A stretch of DNA of 64,000 bases from Flavobacteriaceae bacterium (GTDB lineage: Bacteria > Bacteroidota > Bacteroidia > Flavobacteriales > Flavobacteriaceae). The first letter of the stretch is position 1, and every line of letters begins with the position of its first letter. This document shows positions 42,426-50,866 of this stretch, one piece after another. The notes beneath the pieces are model-generated. The model was not told the DNA's origin and did not search any database. It saw only the letters and a list, made by a program, of their open reading frames with translations. The stretch covers positions 1 to 64,000 of the forward strand of contig JADGEL010000004.1 of assembly GCA_016744415.1 (NCBI GenBank). Reading direction: 5' to 3'. A program made the translations under genes and the position numbers.

Positions 42426-42433
42426 TAAATTTG
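42426..42433 (+). promoter_or_regulatory. -7 promoter box TAAATTTG
   Basis: 37 bases before the ahpC ATG. No TTG lies at the ideal upstream distance, which would fit a promoter needing an activator such as OxyR (inference). Confidence 0.55.
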
Positions 42434-42470
42434 TACTAGTAAAATTAATATTCATTAAAAAATAAAACAA

Positions 42471-43109
42471 ATGTCATTAGTAGGTAAAAAATTCCCAAAC
42501 ATTAGCGTTGAAGCAATGAACGATATGGGCGATGTATTTAACGTAAACGTATTAGAAGAAGCAGTAAATAATAAGAAAAAGGTAGTATTATTTTGGTATC
42601 CAAAAGATTTTACTTTTGTATGCCCAACAGAGCTGCACGCATTTCAATCAGCTTTAAGTGATTTTGAAAAAAGAAATACAATCGTAATTGGTGCTTCTGT
42701 TGATTCTGCACAAGTACACTTTGCTTGGTTAAGTACCGCTAAAGATAATGGTGGAATTGAAGGTGTAACATACCCTTTAATTGCAGATACTACTAGAAAT
42801 TTATCTAGTGTGTTGGGTATTTTAGATATTTCGAATGAAAGATATGATGAAGATACTGATACCGTTCAAATCGAAGGAAGTAATGTAACTTATAGAGCTA
42901 CATATTTAATTGATGAAGAAGGTAAAATATTTCACGAAAGTGTAAATGATATGCCATTAGGAAGAAATGTAGGTGAGTATTTAAGATTAATCGATGCTTA
43001 TACACATGTACAAGAAAAAGGTGAGGTTTGTCCAGCAAACTGGGAAGAAGGTAAAGATGCAATGCAGCCAAATGCTAAAGGAACTGCTGAGTATTTAGCA
43101 AAGCATTAA
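42471..43109 (+). CDS. ahpC: Alkyl hydroperoxide reductase C (typical 2-Cys peroxiredoxin)
   Basis: A 212-residue peroxiredoxin that reduces H2O2 and organic peroxides. The peroxidatic Cys51 lies in FTFVCPTELHAF and the resolving Cys187 in EVCPANW. The GxxxDSxxxHxxW-like ASVDSAQVHFAW stretch is present. No ahpF is adjacent; the thioredoxin-like protein 95 bases downstream may be the reductant. A terminator at 43126 separates the two. Confidence 0.95.
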   Translation: MSLVGKKFPNISVEAMNDMGDVFNVNVLEEAVNNKKKVVLFWYPKDFTFVCPTELHAFQSALSDFEKRNTIVIGASVDSAQVHFAWLSTAKDNGGIEGVTYPLIADTTRNLSSVLGILDISNERYDEDTDTVQIEGSNVTYRATYLIDEEGKIFHESVNDMPLGRNVGEYLRLIDAYTHVQEKGEVCPANWEEGKDAMQPNAKGTAEYLAKH

Positions 43110-43125
43110 GCGATAAGCACCAAAC

Positions 43126-43165
43126 AACAAAACCCAAATTTTAATTAGTTACTTTGGGTTTTGTT
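43126..43165 (+). terminator. Rho-independent terminator after ahpC
   Basis: AACAAAACCCAAA (43126-43138) pairs perfectly with TTTGGGTTTTGTT (43153-43165). Confidence 0.8.
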
Positions 43166-43204
43166 ATTTGATCATTAGTTTTTAATTTTTTAAAAAATTA
43201 TATT

Positions 43205-43513
43205 ATGTTAACAGAAATCACTGACGACAGTTTAGCACAAGTTGTAAACGACAATCCAAAAGTTGTAGTTCAATTTTCAGCATCATGGTGTGGAAACTGT
43301 AGAATTATGAAACCAAAATTTAAAAAATTAGCATCAGAAAATGAAAGCATTGCTTTTGTATTAGTTGATGCCGAAAAATTTCCTGAATCGCGTAAATTAG
43401 CAAATGTTGATAATTTGCCAACTTTTGCAACTTTTAAAAATGGAGTAAAATTAAATCAGATTCAAACCAACAGGTTCGAGGGGTTAAAAGAATTGGTAAA
43501 CGAAATAGTCTAA
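43205..43513 (+). CDS. Thioredoxin-family protein (CGNC active site)
   Basis: A 102-residue thioredoxin-fold protein. The active site is Cys29-Gly-Asn-Cys32 in FSASWCGNCRIMKPKF, in place of the usual CGPC. The cis-Pro is in NLPTFATFKNG. No signal peptide. Between ahpC and the DUF6952 gene, so it probably reduces AhpC. The changed dipeptide (GN) should shift redox potential. Conserved order in flavobacteria, to my recollection. Confidence 0.9.
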   Translation: MLTEITDDSLAQVVNDNPKVVVQFSASWCGNCRIMKPKFKKLASENESIAFVLVDAEKFPESRKLANVDNLPTFATFKNGVKLNQIQTNRFEGLKELVNEIV

Positions 43514-43531
43514 ATCTATAATTGTAAACAC

Positions 43532-43789
43532 ATGAAAATACCTATCATAAAACATTTGACCACCTTTATCGAAAATAATGATGAAGATTATATCAATGAA
43601 ACTTTAGAAGTTCTTGAAGATTTAACTGAAGTTTCTTCATTAAAAGATGAAGAGCTAGATGTAATTGGCGAGCTGATTTCTAATATGTATGGTGCTTTAG
43701 AAGTGCATGCCGAAATTAAAAATGGCACACCAAAAAAAGAGGCACTCAACGGTTTTATGAAACGTGTTTTAGGATCGATAGACCAATAA
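43532..43789 (+). CDS. DUF6952 family protein
   Basis: An 85-residue helical acidic protein that I recognise as DUF6952: KIPIIKHLTTFIENNDEDYINETLEVLEDLTEV, then DELDVIGELISNMYGALEVH. It has no cysteine and no signal peptide. It follows the thioredoxin-like gene by 18 bases, is likely co-transcribed with it, and may be an accessory factor of the peroxide-defence system; its function is unknown. Confidence 0.8.
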   Translation: MKIPIIKHLTTFIENNDEDYINETLEVLEDLTEVSSLKDEELDVIGELISNMYGALEVHAEIKNGTPKKEALNGFMKRVLGSIDQ

Positions 43790-43810
43790 AATCTGTTAAC
43801 AAAACGGCTA

Positions 43811-43841
43811 AAAAACTCTCGAAATTGTTCGGGAGTTTTTT
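43811..43841 (+). terminator. Rho-independent terminator
   Basis: AAAAACTCTCGAA (43811-43823) pairs with TTCGGGAGTTTTT (43828-43840) with one T-G pair, then T. Closes the thioredoxin/DUF6952 unit. Confidence 0.8.
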
Positions 43842-43851
43842 GTTTTTAACT

Positions 43852-43859
43852 TACTTTTG
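43852..43859 (+). promoter_or_regulatory. -7 promoter box TACTTTTG
   Basis: 26 bases before the tpx ATG; tpx has its own promoter after the terminator. Confidence 0.55.
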
Positions 43860-43885
43860 AAATTATAGATTTTAAACAAAATATT

Positions 43886-44386
43886 ATGGCAACAGTAACA
43901 TTAAAAGGAAACGAATTTCAAACAGTTGGAAACTTACCAGAAGTTGGTTCTAAAATAAAAGACTTCTCATTAGTGGCAGGAGATTTATCTAAAAAAACAC
44001 TTGCAGATTTTAGTGGATCTAAGATTATATTCAATATTTTCCCAAGTATAGATACAGGTACTTGTGCAGCATCTGTTAGATCTTTTAACAAAACAGCTTC
44101 AGAACTAGACAATACAAAAGTATTATGCATCTCTAGAGATTTACCATTTGCACAAGGTAGATTTTGTGGTGCAGAAGGCATAGAAAATGTCATAATGTTA
44201 TCTGATTTTAATTCAGGAGCATTTGGAAATACAAACGGTTTAACATTTAGCAATGGCCCACTTGAAGGATTAAATTCTAGATCAATTATCGTTACTGATG
44301 AAAGCGGAACCATACTTTATACTGAGCAAGTTGCAGAAACTGTTGAAGAACCAAATTATGATAAAGCGCTTAATGCTTTAAAATAA
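43886..44386 (+). CDS. tpx: Thiol peroxidase (atypical 2-Cys peroxiredoxin)
   Basis: A 166-residue thiol peroxidase reducing peroxides with a thioredoxin as reductant. The peroxidatic Cys60 is in SIDTGTCAASVRSF and the resolving Cys94 in AQGRFCGAEGI, equivalent to Cys61 and Cys95 of E. coli Tpx. Cys81 in LCISRDLPF is the third typical cysteine. Length is usual. Last gene of the peroxide-defence cluster. Confidence 0.95.
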   Translation: MATVTLKGNEFQTVGNLPEVGSKIKDFSLVAGDLSKKTLADFSGSKIIFNIFPSIDTGTCAASVRSFNKTASELDNTKVLCISRDLPFAQGRFCGAEGIENVIMLSDFNSGAFGNTNGLTFSNGPLEGLNSRSIIVTDESGTILYTEQVAETVEEPNYDKALNALK

Positions 44387-44518
44387 TTTAGATAATCTCA
44401 ATTTCAATATTGCTGTTAGAATTTCATTTTTAGCGGCAATATTTTCAATTATAATAGGTTTGAGAATCTATTAACCAAAATTTATGCTGTAAAAAGCAAA
44501 ATCCTTTTTATTATTCTA

Positions 44519-44526
44519 TATTTTTG
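44519..44526 (+). promoter_or_regulatory. -7 promoter box TATTTTTG
   Basis: 17 bases before the ftsK ATG. Bases 44387-44518 hold only weak inverted repeats (near 44417 and 44456). Confidence 0.6.
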
Positions 44527-44543
44527 TAATAATAACTCAATGA

Positions 44544-46946
44544 ATGGCCAGAAAGAAAAAAAGCACTAAAGCAACAAAGAAGGAACCTCGTTTTCAAAAA
44601 ACAAAAACCTTTTTAAGTAACAAACAAACTCAAACTATTTTTGGTTTGTTTTTAACATTATTTGCAGTGTTTCTATTTGTTGCCTTTACCTCTTTTTTGT
44701 TTAATTGGAAAGTTGACCAAAGTGAGTTGTCACAATTTTTAAACAAAGATTCATCTGTACATAATTTACTAGGAAAGTTTGGACACATCTTCAGTGTCTT
44801 TTTTATTTACAAAGGGTTTGGTGTAGCAGCCTACATTTTTCCAATCTTATTTTTCTTTAGCGGGTTATATTTATTGTTTCAAGTAAGCCTTATAAAATTA
44901 AGAAAATCATGGTTTTGGGGAGTTTTAGGAATGACTTGGTTTTCTATGTTCTTTGGATTTTTTACCAATGGCGATTCAATCTTGTCAGGAATTGTAGGTT
45001 ATGAACTCAATAACTTTATAGAACCATTTTTAGGGCGTGTTGGCATCATGCTTGTTTTAATTTTTACAATCCTCACGTATTTAGCCATTCGGTTTAAATT
45101 AAATTTTGGACACTTACTTGCTCTTTTTAAAAGTAATAAAAAAGCTGTAGCGGATAAATCATCTGTTAATGAGCCATTAACAGAAGCTCCTGAATTAAGT
45201 GTTGCTTTTGTTGAAAAAGAGAAATCAGAATTTGAATTACAAGTTGAAAATTTACAACCTACCATTAAAAACCATTTAGGAAAAAAAGAAGAAAAAGATA
45301 AAAATACAGAAGGCGACATACTTTTAGATATTGCTAAAAAGGTTGAAACTGATTCTGAAGAAGTAGAAATTGCTGTAGAAAAAATTGTTGAAGAAAAAAC
45401 AGAAACTGAAAATTTATCAGATAGACTACTTAAGGATTTTGGCGAGTTTGACCCTAAATTAGAATTAGGGAATTACAAATTTCCAACACTTAATTTATTG
45501 CGTGAGTTTAATGAGAGCATTGCTGTAGACCAAGAAGAATTAGAGGCCAATAAAAATAGAATTGTCCAAACGTTAAACAATTATAAAATTGGTATTGCAA
45601 AAATTAAAGCTACAGTTGGCCCTACTGTTACACTTTATGAAATCGTACCAGATGCAGGAATTAGAATTTCAAAAATTAAAAATTTAGAAGACGATATTGC
45701 TTTGTCATTATCAGCATTAGGTATCCGTATTATAGCACCAATTCCTGGTAGAGGTACGATTGGCATTGAGGTTCCAAACAAAAATGCTACAATGGTTTCG
45801 ATGAAATCTATGATTTCATCTAGCAAGTTTCAGAAATCTGAAATGGAACTACCAATTGCTTTTGGTAAAACTATTTCTAACGAAAGTTTTGTGGTAGATT
45901 TAGCTAAAATGCCTCACTTACTAATGGCGGGTGCAACGGGTCAAGGAAAATCTGTTGGACTTAATGTTGTACTCACATCGCTACTTTACAAAAAACACCC
46001 AGCAGAAGTGAAATTTGTTTTGGTTGACCCTAAAAAAGTCGAGCTCACATTGTTCAATAAAATTGAACGTCATTACTTGGCAAAACTTCCAGATTCTGAA
46101 GAAGCTATAATTACCGATACCACTAAAGTTGTAAACACCTTAAACTCGTTGTGTATAGAAATGGATGACCGTTACGACCTGCTTAAGGCAGCAATGGTTA
46201 GAAATATAAAAGAATACAATACCAAATTCAAAGCACGAAAATTAAATCCTGAAAACGGCCATAAATTTTTACCATACATTGTTTTAGTAATTGATGAATT
46301 TGCAGATTTAATAATGACAGCTGGTAAAGAAGTAGAAACTCCAATTGCGCGCTTAGCTCAATTAGCGCGGGCTATTGGAATACATTTGATTGTTGCAACT
46401 CAAAGACCATCGGTAAATGTAATTACAGGAATTATCAAAGCTAATTTTCCTGCTCGTATCGCATTTAGAGTAACTTCAAAAATAGATTCTAGAACCATCT
46501 TAGATAGCGGTGGCGCTGATCAATTGATTGGTAAAGGTGACATGCTGTACTCTGGAGGGAATGATTTAACAAGAATTCAATGCGCGTTTGTTGACACTCC
46601 AGAAATTGAAAAAATCACTGATTTTATTGGCTCACAAAGAGCTTACCCAGATGCTTATCAATTACCAGAATTTAATGGAGAAGAAAATGGCTTAAATCTT
46701 GATGTAGACATCAACGACAGAGATTCACTCTTTAGAGATGCTGCCATGGTAATTATTATTGCCCAACAAGGTTCAGCATCTCTGTTACAAAGAAAATTAA
46801 AATTAGGCTATAACAGAGCGGGTAGAATTATTGACCAATTAGAAGCTGCAGGTATTGTGGGTCCTTTTGAAGGAAGTAAAGCAAGACAAGTATTAGTGTC
46901 AGATGAAATGGCATTGAATGAATTATTAGAAAACGAAAGAAAATAA
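44544..46946 (+). CDS. ftsK: DNA translocase FtsK/SpoIIIE
   Basis: An 800-residue septal DNA pump. Four membrane helices in the first 180 residues (TIFGLFLTLFAVFLFVAFTSF is the first) are followed by an acidic linker (about 195-310), the ATPase motor (Walker A MAGATGQGKSVGLN near 464-477, Walker B LVIDEFADL, ATQRPSVNVITG) and the gamma winged-helix domain at the end (QQGSASLLQRKLKLGYNRAGRIIDQLEAAG), which reads KOPS-type sites. It clears chromosomes from the closing septum. Followed by a lolA-like gene with a 3-base gap. Confidence 0.95.
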   Translation: MARKKKSTKATKKEPRFQKTKTFLSNKQTQTIFGLFLTLFAVFLFVAFTSFLFNWKVDQSELSQFLNKDSSVHNLLGKFGHIFSVFFIYKGFGVAAYIFPILFFFSGLYLLFQVSLIKLRKSWFWGVLGMTWFSMFFGFFTNGDSILSGIVGYELNNFIEPFLGRVGIMLVLIFTILTYLAIRFKLNFGHLLALFKSNKKAVADKSSVNEPLTEAPELSVAFVEKEKSEFELQVENLQPTIKNHLGKKEEKDKNTEGDILLDIAKKVETDSEEVEIAVEKIVEEKTETENLSDRLLKDFGEFDPKLELGNYKFPTLNLLREFNESIAVDQEELEANKNRIVQTLNNYKIGIAKIKATVGPTVTLYEIVPDAGIRISKIKNLEDDIALSLSALGIRIIAPIPGRGTIGIEVPNKNATMVSMKSMISSSKFQKSEMELPIAFGKTISNESFVVDLAKMPHLLMAGATGQGKSVGLNVVLTSLLYKKHPAEVKFVLVDPKKVELTLFNKIERHYLAKLPDSEEAIITDTTKVVNTLNSLCIEMDDRYDLLKAAMVRNIKEYNTKFKARKLNPENGHKFLPYIVLVIDEFADLIMTAGKEVETPIARLAQLARAIGIHLIVATQRPSVNVITGIIKANFPARIAFRVTSKIDSRTILDSGGADQLIGKGDMLYSGGNDLTRIQCAFVDTPEIEKITDFIGSQRAYPDAYQLPEFNGEENGLNLDVDINDRDSLFRDAAMVIIIAQQGSASLLQRKLKLGYNRAGRIIDQLEAAGIVGPFEGSKARQVLVSDEMALNELLENERK

Positions 46947-46949
46947 AAA

Positions 46950-47588
46950 ATGAAAAAATATTTATTCCTACTATTTATAGTATTTACTACAGTTGGTTTT
47001 AGTCAAAATCCAAAAAAGTTACTAGATCAAGTTGCAGGTAAAGTGAAATCATATGACAATATTTATATAGAGTTTGAGCATAAAATTGACAATGAAGAAG
47101 CTAATATTCATCAAGCAAATAATGGAAACGCCACTTTAAAAGACGATTTATATCATTTTGAATATTTAGGTGTTGAGCAATTTTTTGATGGTGATAAAAT
47201 TTATATGATAGTTCATGAAGATGAAGAAGTGGTTATAAAACAACCAAATTCTGAAGACGACACCACATTGACTCCTTCTAGAATGTTAACCTTTTACCAA
47301 AAAGGGTTTACTTATGAAATGGATATTGTACAAAAAGTGCAAGGAAAAAAAATGCAGTTTGTAAAATTGACTCCTATGGATACTGAATCTGAATTAAAGC
47401 ATGTTTTGGTTGCAATCAACAAAAAAACAAAACATATTTATAGAGTTATTGAAACTGGCAAAGATGGCACAGTTACTACATATACTATCAATAAATTTCA
47501 TACAAACCAAGCTATTTCTGATTCTCTATTTACCTTTGACCGCAAAGTATTTGAAGATAAAAATTACTACATCAGTGAACCAAAATAG
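46950..47588 (+). CDS. LolA-like outer-membrane lipoprotein carrier protein
   Basis: A 212-residue periplasmic protein with a signal peptide (FLLFIVFTTVGFSQ). The LolA-like fold is seen in LLDQVAGKVKSYDNIYIEFEHKID, GVEQFFDGDKIYMIVHEDEEVVIKQPN and the closing TYTINKFHTNQAISDSLFTFD. It should carry lipoproteins from the inner to the outer membrane. Immediately follows ftsK (3-base gap) and precedes the LptF/G-like permease, forming an envelope operon. Confidence 0.9.
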   Translation: MKKYLFLLFIVFTTVGFSQNPKKLLDQVAGKVKSYDNIYIEFEHKIDNEEANIHQANNGNATLKDDLYHFEYLGVEQFFDGDKIYMIVHEDEEVVIKQPNSEDDTTLTPSRMLTFYQKGFTYEMDIVQKVQGKKMQFVKLTPMDTESELKHVLVAINKKTKHIYRVIETGKDGTVTTYTINKFHTNQAISDSLFTFDRKVFEDKNYYISEPK

Positions 47589-47594
47589 ATTAAT

Positions 47595-49031
47595 TTGAAA
47601 AAACTCGATATATATATTATCAAGAGCTTTTTAAAGCCCTTTTTTGCGACATTTTTTGTCATTCTTTTTGTTTTGGTAATGGTGGCACTTTGGGGAGGCT
47701 TTGATGAAATCTCAGGTAAAGGTGTTGATATGGGCTTTATATTAAAGTTTGTAGGATACCTTGCTTTAACTGTAGTGCCATTAGCAATGCCAATCGGAAT
47801 TTTATTATCGTCTATCATGGCTGTAGGGAATTTTGCTGAAAATTATGAAATGGCTGCAATAAAATCTGCAGGAATCTCTTTAAGGCGATTTATTTTACCA
47901 TTGGTAATTCTAACACTTTTTTTAAGTGTTGTAGATTTTATGTTTCTCAACTACGTGTATCCACGAGCTACGCTGAAACAGAAAAACATGTTTATGAATA
48001 TCAAAAAAAAGCAACCAGCTTTGGCTTTGATTCCTGGCACATTCAACACTGACATCCCAGGGTATGTTATAAAATTTGATGAAAAATATGGCAAAAAAAA
48101 GAATCTTTTAAAGAATGTTCAAATTTCTGACTTAAAATCATCTGTTGGAAAAATAAAGATTATTACAGCTGAAAAAGGGGAAATTATAACTGAAGAAGGT
48201 AGTAAATATATGACCTTTATTTTGACCAATGGAAATTACTATGAAGACCATAGCAACAAACGGGATAAGAAAGATAAAAAAATAAGAATGCCATTTTCTA
48301 AGGCAACTTTTGAAACCTATGAAATAAACATTGATGTTTCATCTTTTAGTGATTCAGATTTAGAAAAAGATAATTTTGACACGCATCATGCAATGCTGAG
48401 TTTAAACCAATTAGTTCAATTTTCGGATTCTACAAAAGTTGTTTATGACAATTATTTAAAAGGCAGAAGCAAGAATTTTGTTTTGGCAATTGGCGCTGAT
48501 AAATTAAAACCCTATCCAGATTCTTTGGCCAACAATAATTTGAATCAAGATGTTTTAAAGAATTTTGAAGTTAAAAATAAATCTGTCGTATTAGACAACG
48601 CCATTAGAAATATTGAAAGAGAGCTCAATAACATGCAACGTACTACCCAAAGTTTTAAATTAAAACGAAAGCAACTAAACCTATATGATCATGAGTATCA
48701 TAATAGAATTGCATTTTCATTGGCTTGTCTAGTTCTATTCTTTATTGGTGCACCGCTTGGTTCAATTATTAGAAAAGGAGGCTTCGGTTTGCCAATGGTC
48801 TTAGCAATTGTTATTTTTGTAGTCTATAATATCATAACCACTACGGGTAAAAATATGGCTGAAGAAAGTGCCTTATCTGCTGCTTTAGGAGGATGGCTAT
48901 CTACCATATTTTTATTACCGTTTGGAATATTAGTTACACGTAGAGCTGCAAAAGACAAAGGAATTTTTAATATCAAGTTGTTTTTTGATTCAGTTAGTGC
49001 AAAATTTAAACGCAAAAAAAAGAATTCATAA
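47595..49031 (+). CDS. LptF/LptG-family permease (YjgP/YjgQ)
   Basis: A 478-residue member of the LPS-export permease family. Three N-terminal helices (residues 10-120, beginning LDIYIIKSFLKPFFATFFVILFVLVMVALWGGF) and three C-terminal ones (about 380-460) flank a periplasmic beta region. The RKGGFGLPM segment between TM4 and TM5 is typical. It works with LptB to move LPS out of the inner membrane. The start codon is TTG. Bacteroidota often encode one fused-looking member, so assignment to F or G is not possible. Confidence 0.9.
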   Translation: MKKLDIYIIKSFLKPFFATFFVILFVLVMVALWGGFDEISGKGVDMGFILKFVGYLALTVVPLAMPIGILLSSIMAVGNFAENYEMAAIKSAGISLRRFILPLVILTLFLSVVDFMFLNYVYPRATLKQKNMFMNIKKKQPALALIPGTFNTDIPGYVIKFDEKYGKKKNLLKNVQISDLKSSVGKIKIITAEKGEIITEEGSKYMTFILTNGNYYEDHSNKRDKKDKKIRMPFSKATFETYEINIDVSSFSDSDLEKDNFDTHHAMLSLNQLVQFSDSTKVVYDNYLKGRSKNFVLAIGADKLKPYPDSLANNNLNQDVLKNFEVKNKSVVLDNAIRNIERELNNMQRTTQSFKLKRKQLNLYDHEYHNRIAFSLACLVLFFIGAPLGSIIRKGGFGLPMVLAIVIFVVYNIITTTGKNMAEESALSAALGGWLSTIFLLPFGILVTRRAAKDKGIFNIKLFFDSVSAKFKRKKKNS

Positions 49032-49035
49032 AGTA

Positions 49036-50160
49036 ATGAAAGCTACAACAGAGAAAGTGAAGTTGAACTCGATAGAAGAAGCGATTGAATCCATTAAAAA
49101 AGGAGAGGTCGTAATTGTTGTTGATGATGAGAACAGAGAGAATGAAGGTGATTTTATTGCTGCTGCAGAAATGGTTACGCCAGAGATGATTAATTTTATG
49201 GCTACTAATGGTAGAGGATTAATTTGCGCTCCAATTACCGAAGATAGAAGAAAAGAATTAGACCTTGAAATGATGGTGCAGAACAATACCGTAATGCATC
49301 ATACTCAATTCACAGTGTCGGTTGATTTAATTGGTCATGGCTGCACTACTGGAATTTCTGTTCATGATAGAGCTAAAACTATTAAAGCTTTAGTAAATGA
49401 TGACACTAAGGGGTTTGACTTAGGCAGACCCGGACATATATTTCCGCTTAGAGCAAAAAATGGAGGCGTATTAAGAAGAACAGGACATACCGAAGCTGCG
49501 GTTGATTTGGCACGATTAGCTGGATTTAAACCCGCTGGTATTTTGGTAGAGATATTAAATGAAGATGGTTCTATGGCAAGGCTGCCCCAGCTTTTTGATG
49601 TTGCCAAACAATTTGATTTGAAATTAATTTCTATCGAAGACTTGGTTGCATATAGAATGAAAAACGATTCGCTCATTGAGAAAATAGAAGATTTTGATAC
49701 CTCTACGCGATTTGGAGATTTTAGATTAAGAGCCTATAAACAAACCAATAATAATCAAGTTCATATTGCCCTAACAAAAGGAAATTGGAAATCTAATGAC
49801 AGCGTTTTAGTAAAGGTAAATTCTACATTAATTAACAATGCTTTGGGTGTACTTACTCAAAACTCAGATGGTAAATTTAAACGTATTTTTGATTTACTAA
49901 ATAAAGAAGATGCCGGGGTCATTGTTTTTATCAACCAAGATAATCAACCTATCAATTTCTTAAATCAATTGTCTAAATTGAAGAAAGAAGATTTATCGAA
50001 ACCCAAAGAAATGGATAAGAAAGATTATGGCATTGGTGCGCAAATTTTACATGATTTAGGGATTTCTAAATTACGTGTCTTATCAAATGCTAAAAATATT
50101 AGCAAACGTGTTGGCATGACGGGTTATGGCCTTGAAATAGTTGAATATATTAACTACTAA
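49036..50160 (+). CDS. ribB: 3,4-dihydroxy-2-butanone-4-phosphate synthase with degenerate RibA domain
   Basis: A 374-residue protein. The N-terminal 200 residues are RibB (VVDDENRENEGDFIAAAEM near 29-47, TGISVHDRAKT, RAKNGGVLRRTGHTEAAVDLARLAG), which makes the four-carbon precursor of riboflavin. The C-terminal part aligns with GTP cyclohydrolase II but the Zn-binding cysteines are missing: the region NSTLINNALGVLTQNSDGKF occupies the place of the usual C-x10-C-x-C. It is therefore probably inactive as RibA. Start at 49036 is preferred to an upstream frame that overlaps the LptF/G gene. Confidence 0.9.
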   Translation: MKATTEKVKLNSIEEAIESIKKGEVVIVVDDENRENEGDFIAAAEMVTPEMINFMATNGRGLICAPITEDRRKELDLEMMVQNNTVMHHTQFTVSVDLIGHGCTTGISVHDRAKTIKALVNDDTKGFDLGRPGHIFPLRAKNGGVLRRTGHTEAAVDLARLAGFKPAGILVEILNEDGSMARLPQLFDVAKQFDLKLISIEDLVAYRMKNDSLIEKIEDFDTSTRFGDFRLRAYKQTNNNQVHIALTKGNWKSNDSVLVKVNSTLINNALGVLTQNSDGKFKRIFDLLNKEDAGVIVFINQDNQPINFLNQLSKLKKEDLSKPKEMDKKDYGIGAQILHDLGISKLRVLSNAKNISKRVGMTGYGLEIVEYINY

Positions 50161-50161
50161 G

Positions 50162-50866
50162 GTGCCACTTATACTTAAAGATATTGCATTTTTATTTTTA
50201 ATATTATTATTTTTATCTTGTGATAAACAAACAGAAATTCCTATTTTAAAAACTCAATATACCATTAATGTTCATTTAGATAATTTTGATGGGAAGAGTG
50301 TTTTTTTATATAAACTCTCTCCTAAACTTCAGCTTACTGACTCAACTCTAATCATCAATAACTTTGCGCATTTTAAAGGTAAAATTGACTTCCCAGAGCG
50401 ATATGTTTTAATGATTGAAGGAATTAAGGATGGTAAATTATTTATTATAGAAAATAACCCTATAGAAATTATTATTGATAAAAATGATTTGAAGCAATCA
50501 GTAATTAAAGGTTCAGAAATTAATACAGCCCTGATTCAATTTCAAAATAAATCAAAACAAATCACTTCAAAAATTGATATTTTTTTTCCAGATTTACAGA
50601 GAGCTAGATTAAATAATGATGCAGAAATACTTAAAAAAATAGCCTCTCAGATTTCAATTATTGAGCAAGAGAATATCGATTTTAATTTTGAATTTGTAAC
50701 TCAACATCCAACTTCATTTATATCTGCCATGATATTAAATGACTTATCAAAAAGAGAAAAAATTGATGTTGATAAAATCTTTAAAGCTTTTCATTCACTT
50801 TCAAACAATGTAAAACAAAGTATTGATGCAAAAGAAGTTAATCTGTTTTTAGCTTTGCAATTGTAA
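50162..50866 (+). CDS. DUF4369 lipoprotein
   Basis: A 234-residue lipoprotein with lipobox FLSC (Cys20 from the GTG start) and the DUF4369 beta-sandwich (TINVHLDNFDGKSVFLYKL, LTDSTLIINNFAHFKGKIDFPERYVLMIEG, IENNPIEIIID). In many relatives a thioredoxin/TlpA domain follows, but here the protein ends in a helical tail without a CxxC. The GTG at 50162 is two bases after the ribB stop. The 3' end overlaps the convergent pepE by 18 bases. Confidence 0.75.
   Translation: MPLILKDIAFLFLILLFLSCDKQTEIPILKTQYTINVHLDNFDGKSVFLYKLSPKLQLTDSTLIINNFAHFKGKIDFPERYVLMIEGIKDGKLFIIENNPIEIIIDKNDLKQSVIKGSEINTALIQFQNKSKQITSKIDIFFPDLQRARLNNDAEILKKIASQISIIEQENIDFNFEFVTQHPTSFISAMILNDLSKREKIDVDKIFKAFHSLSNNVKQSIDAKEVNLFLALQL

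Noticed and set aside
42233..42470. Riboswitch or cobalamin-type leader between MATE and ahpC
   Set aside because: No conserved riboswitch sequence boxes visible; the stretch holds only two divergent promoter boxes.
43918..44313. 131-codon minus-strand frame over tpx
   Set aside because: Mirror of the conserved peroxiredoxin gene; no support.
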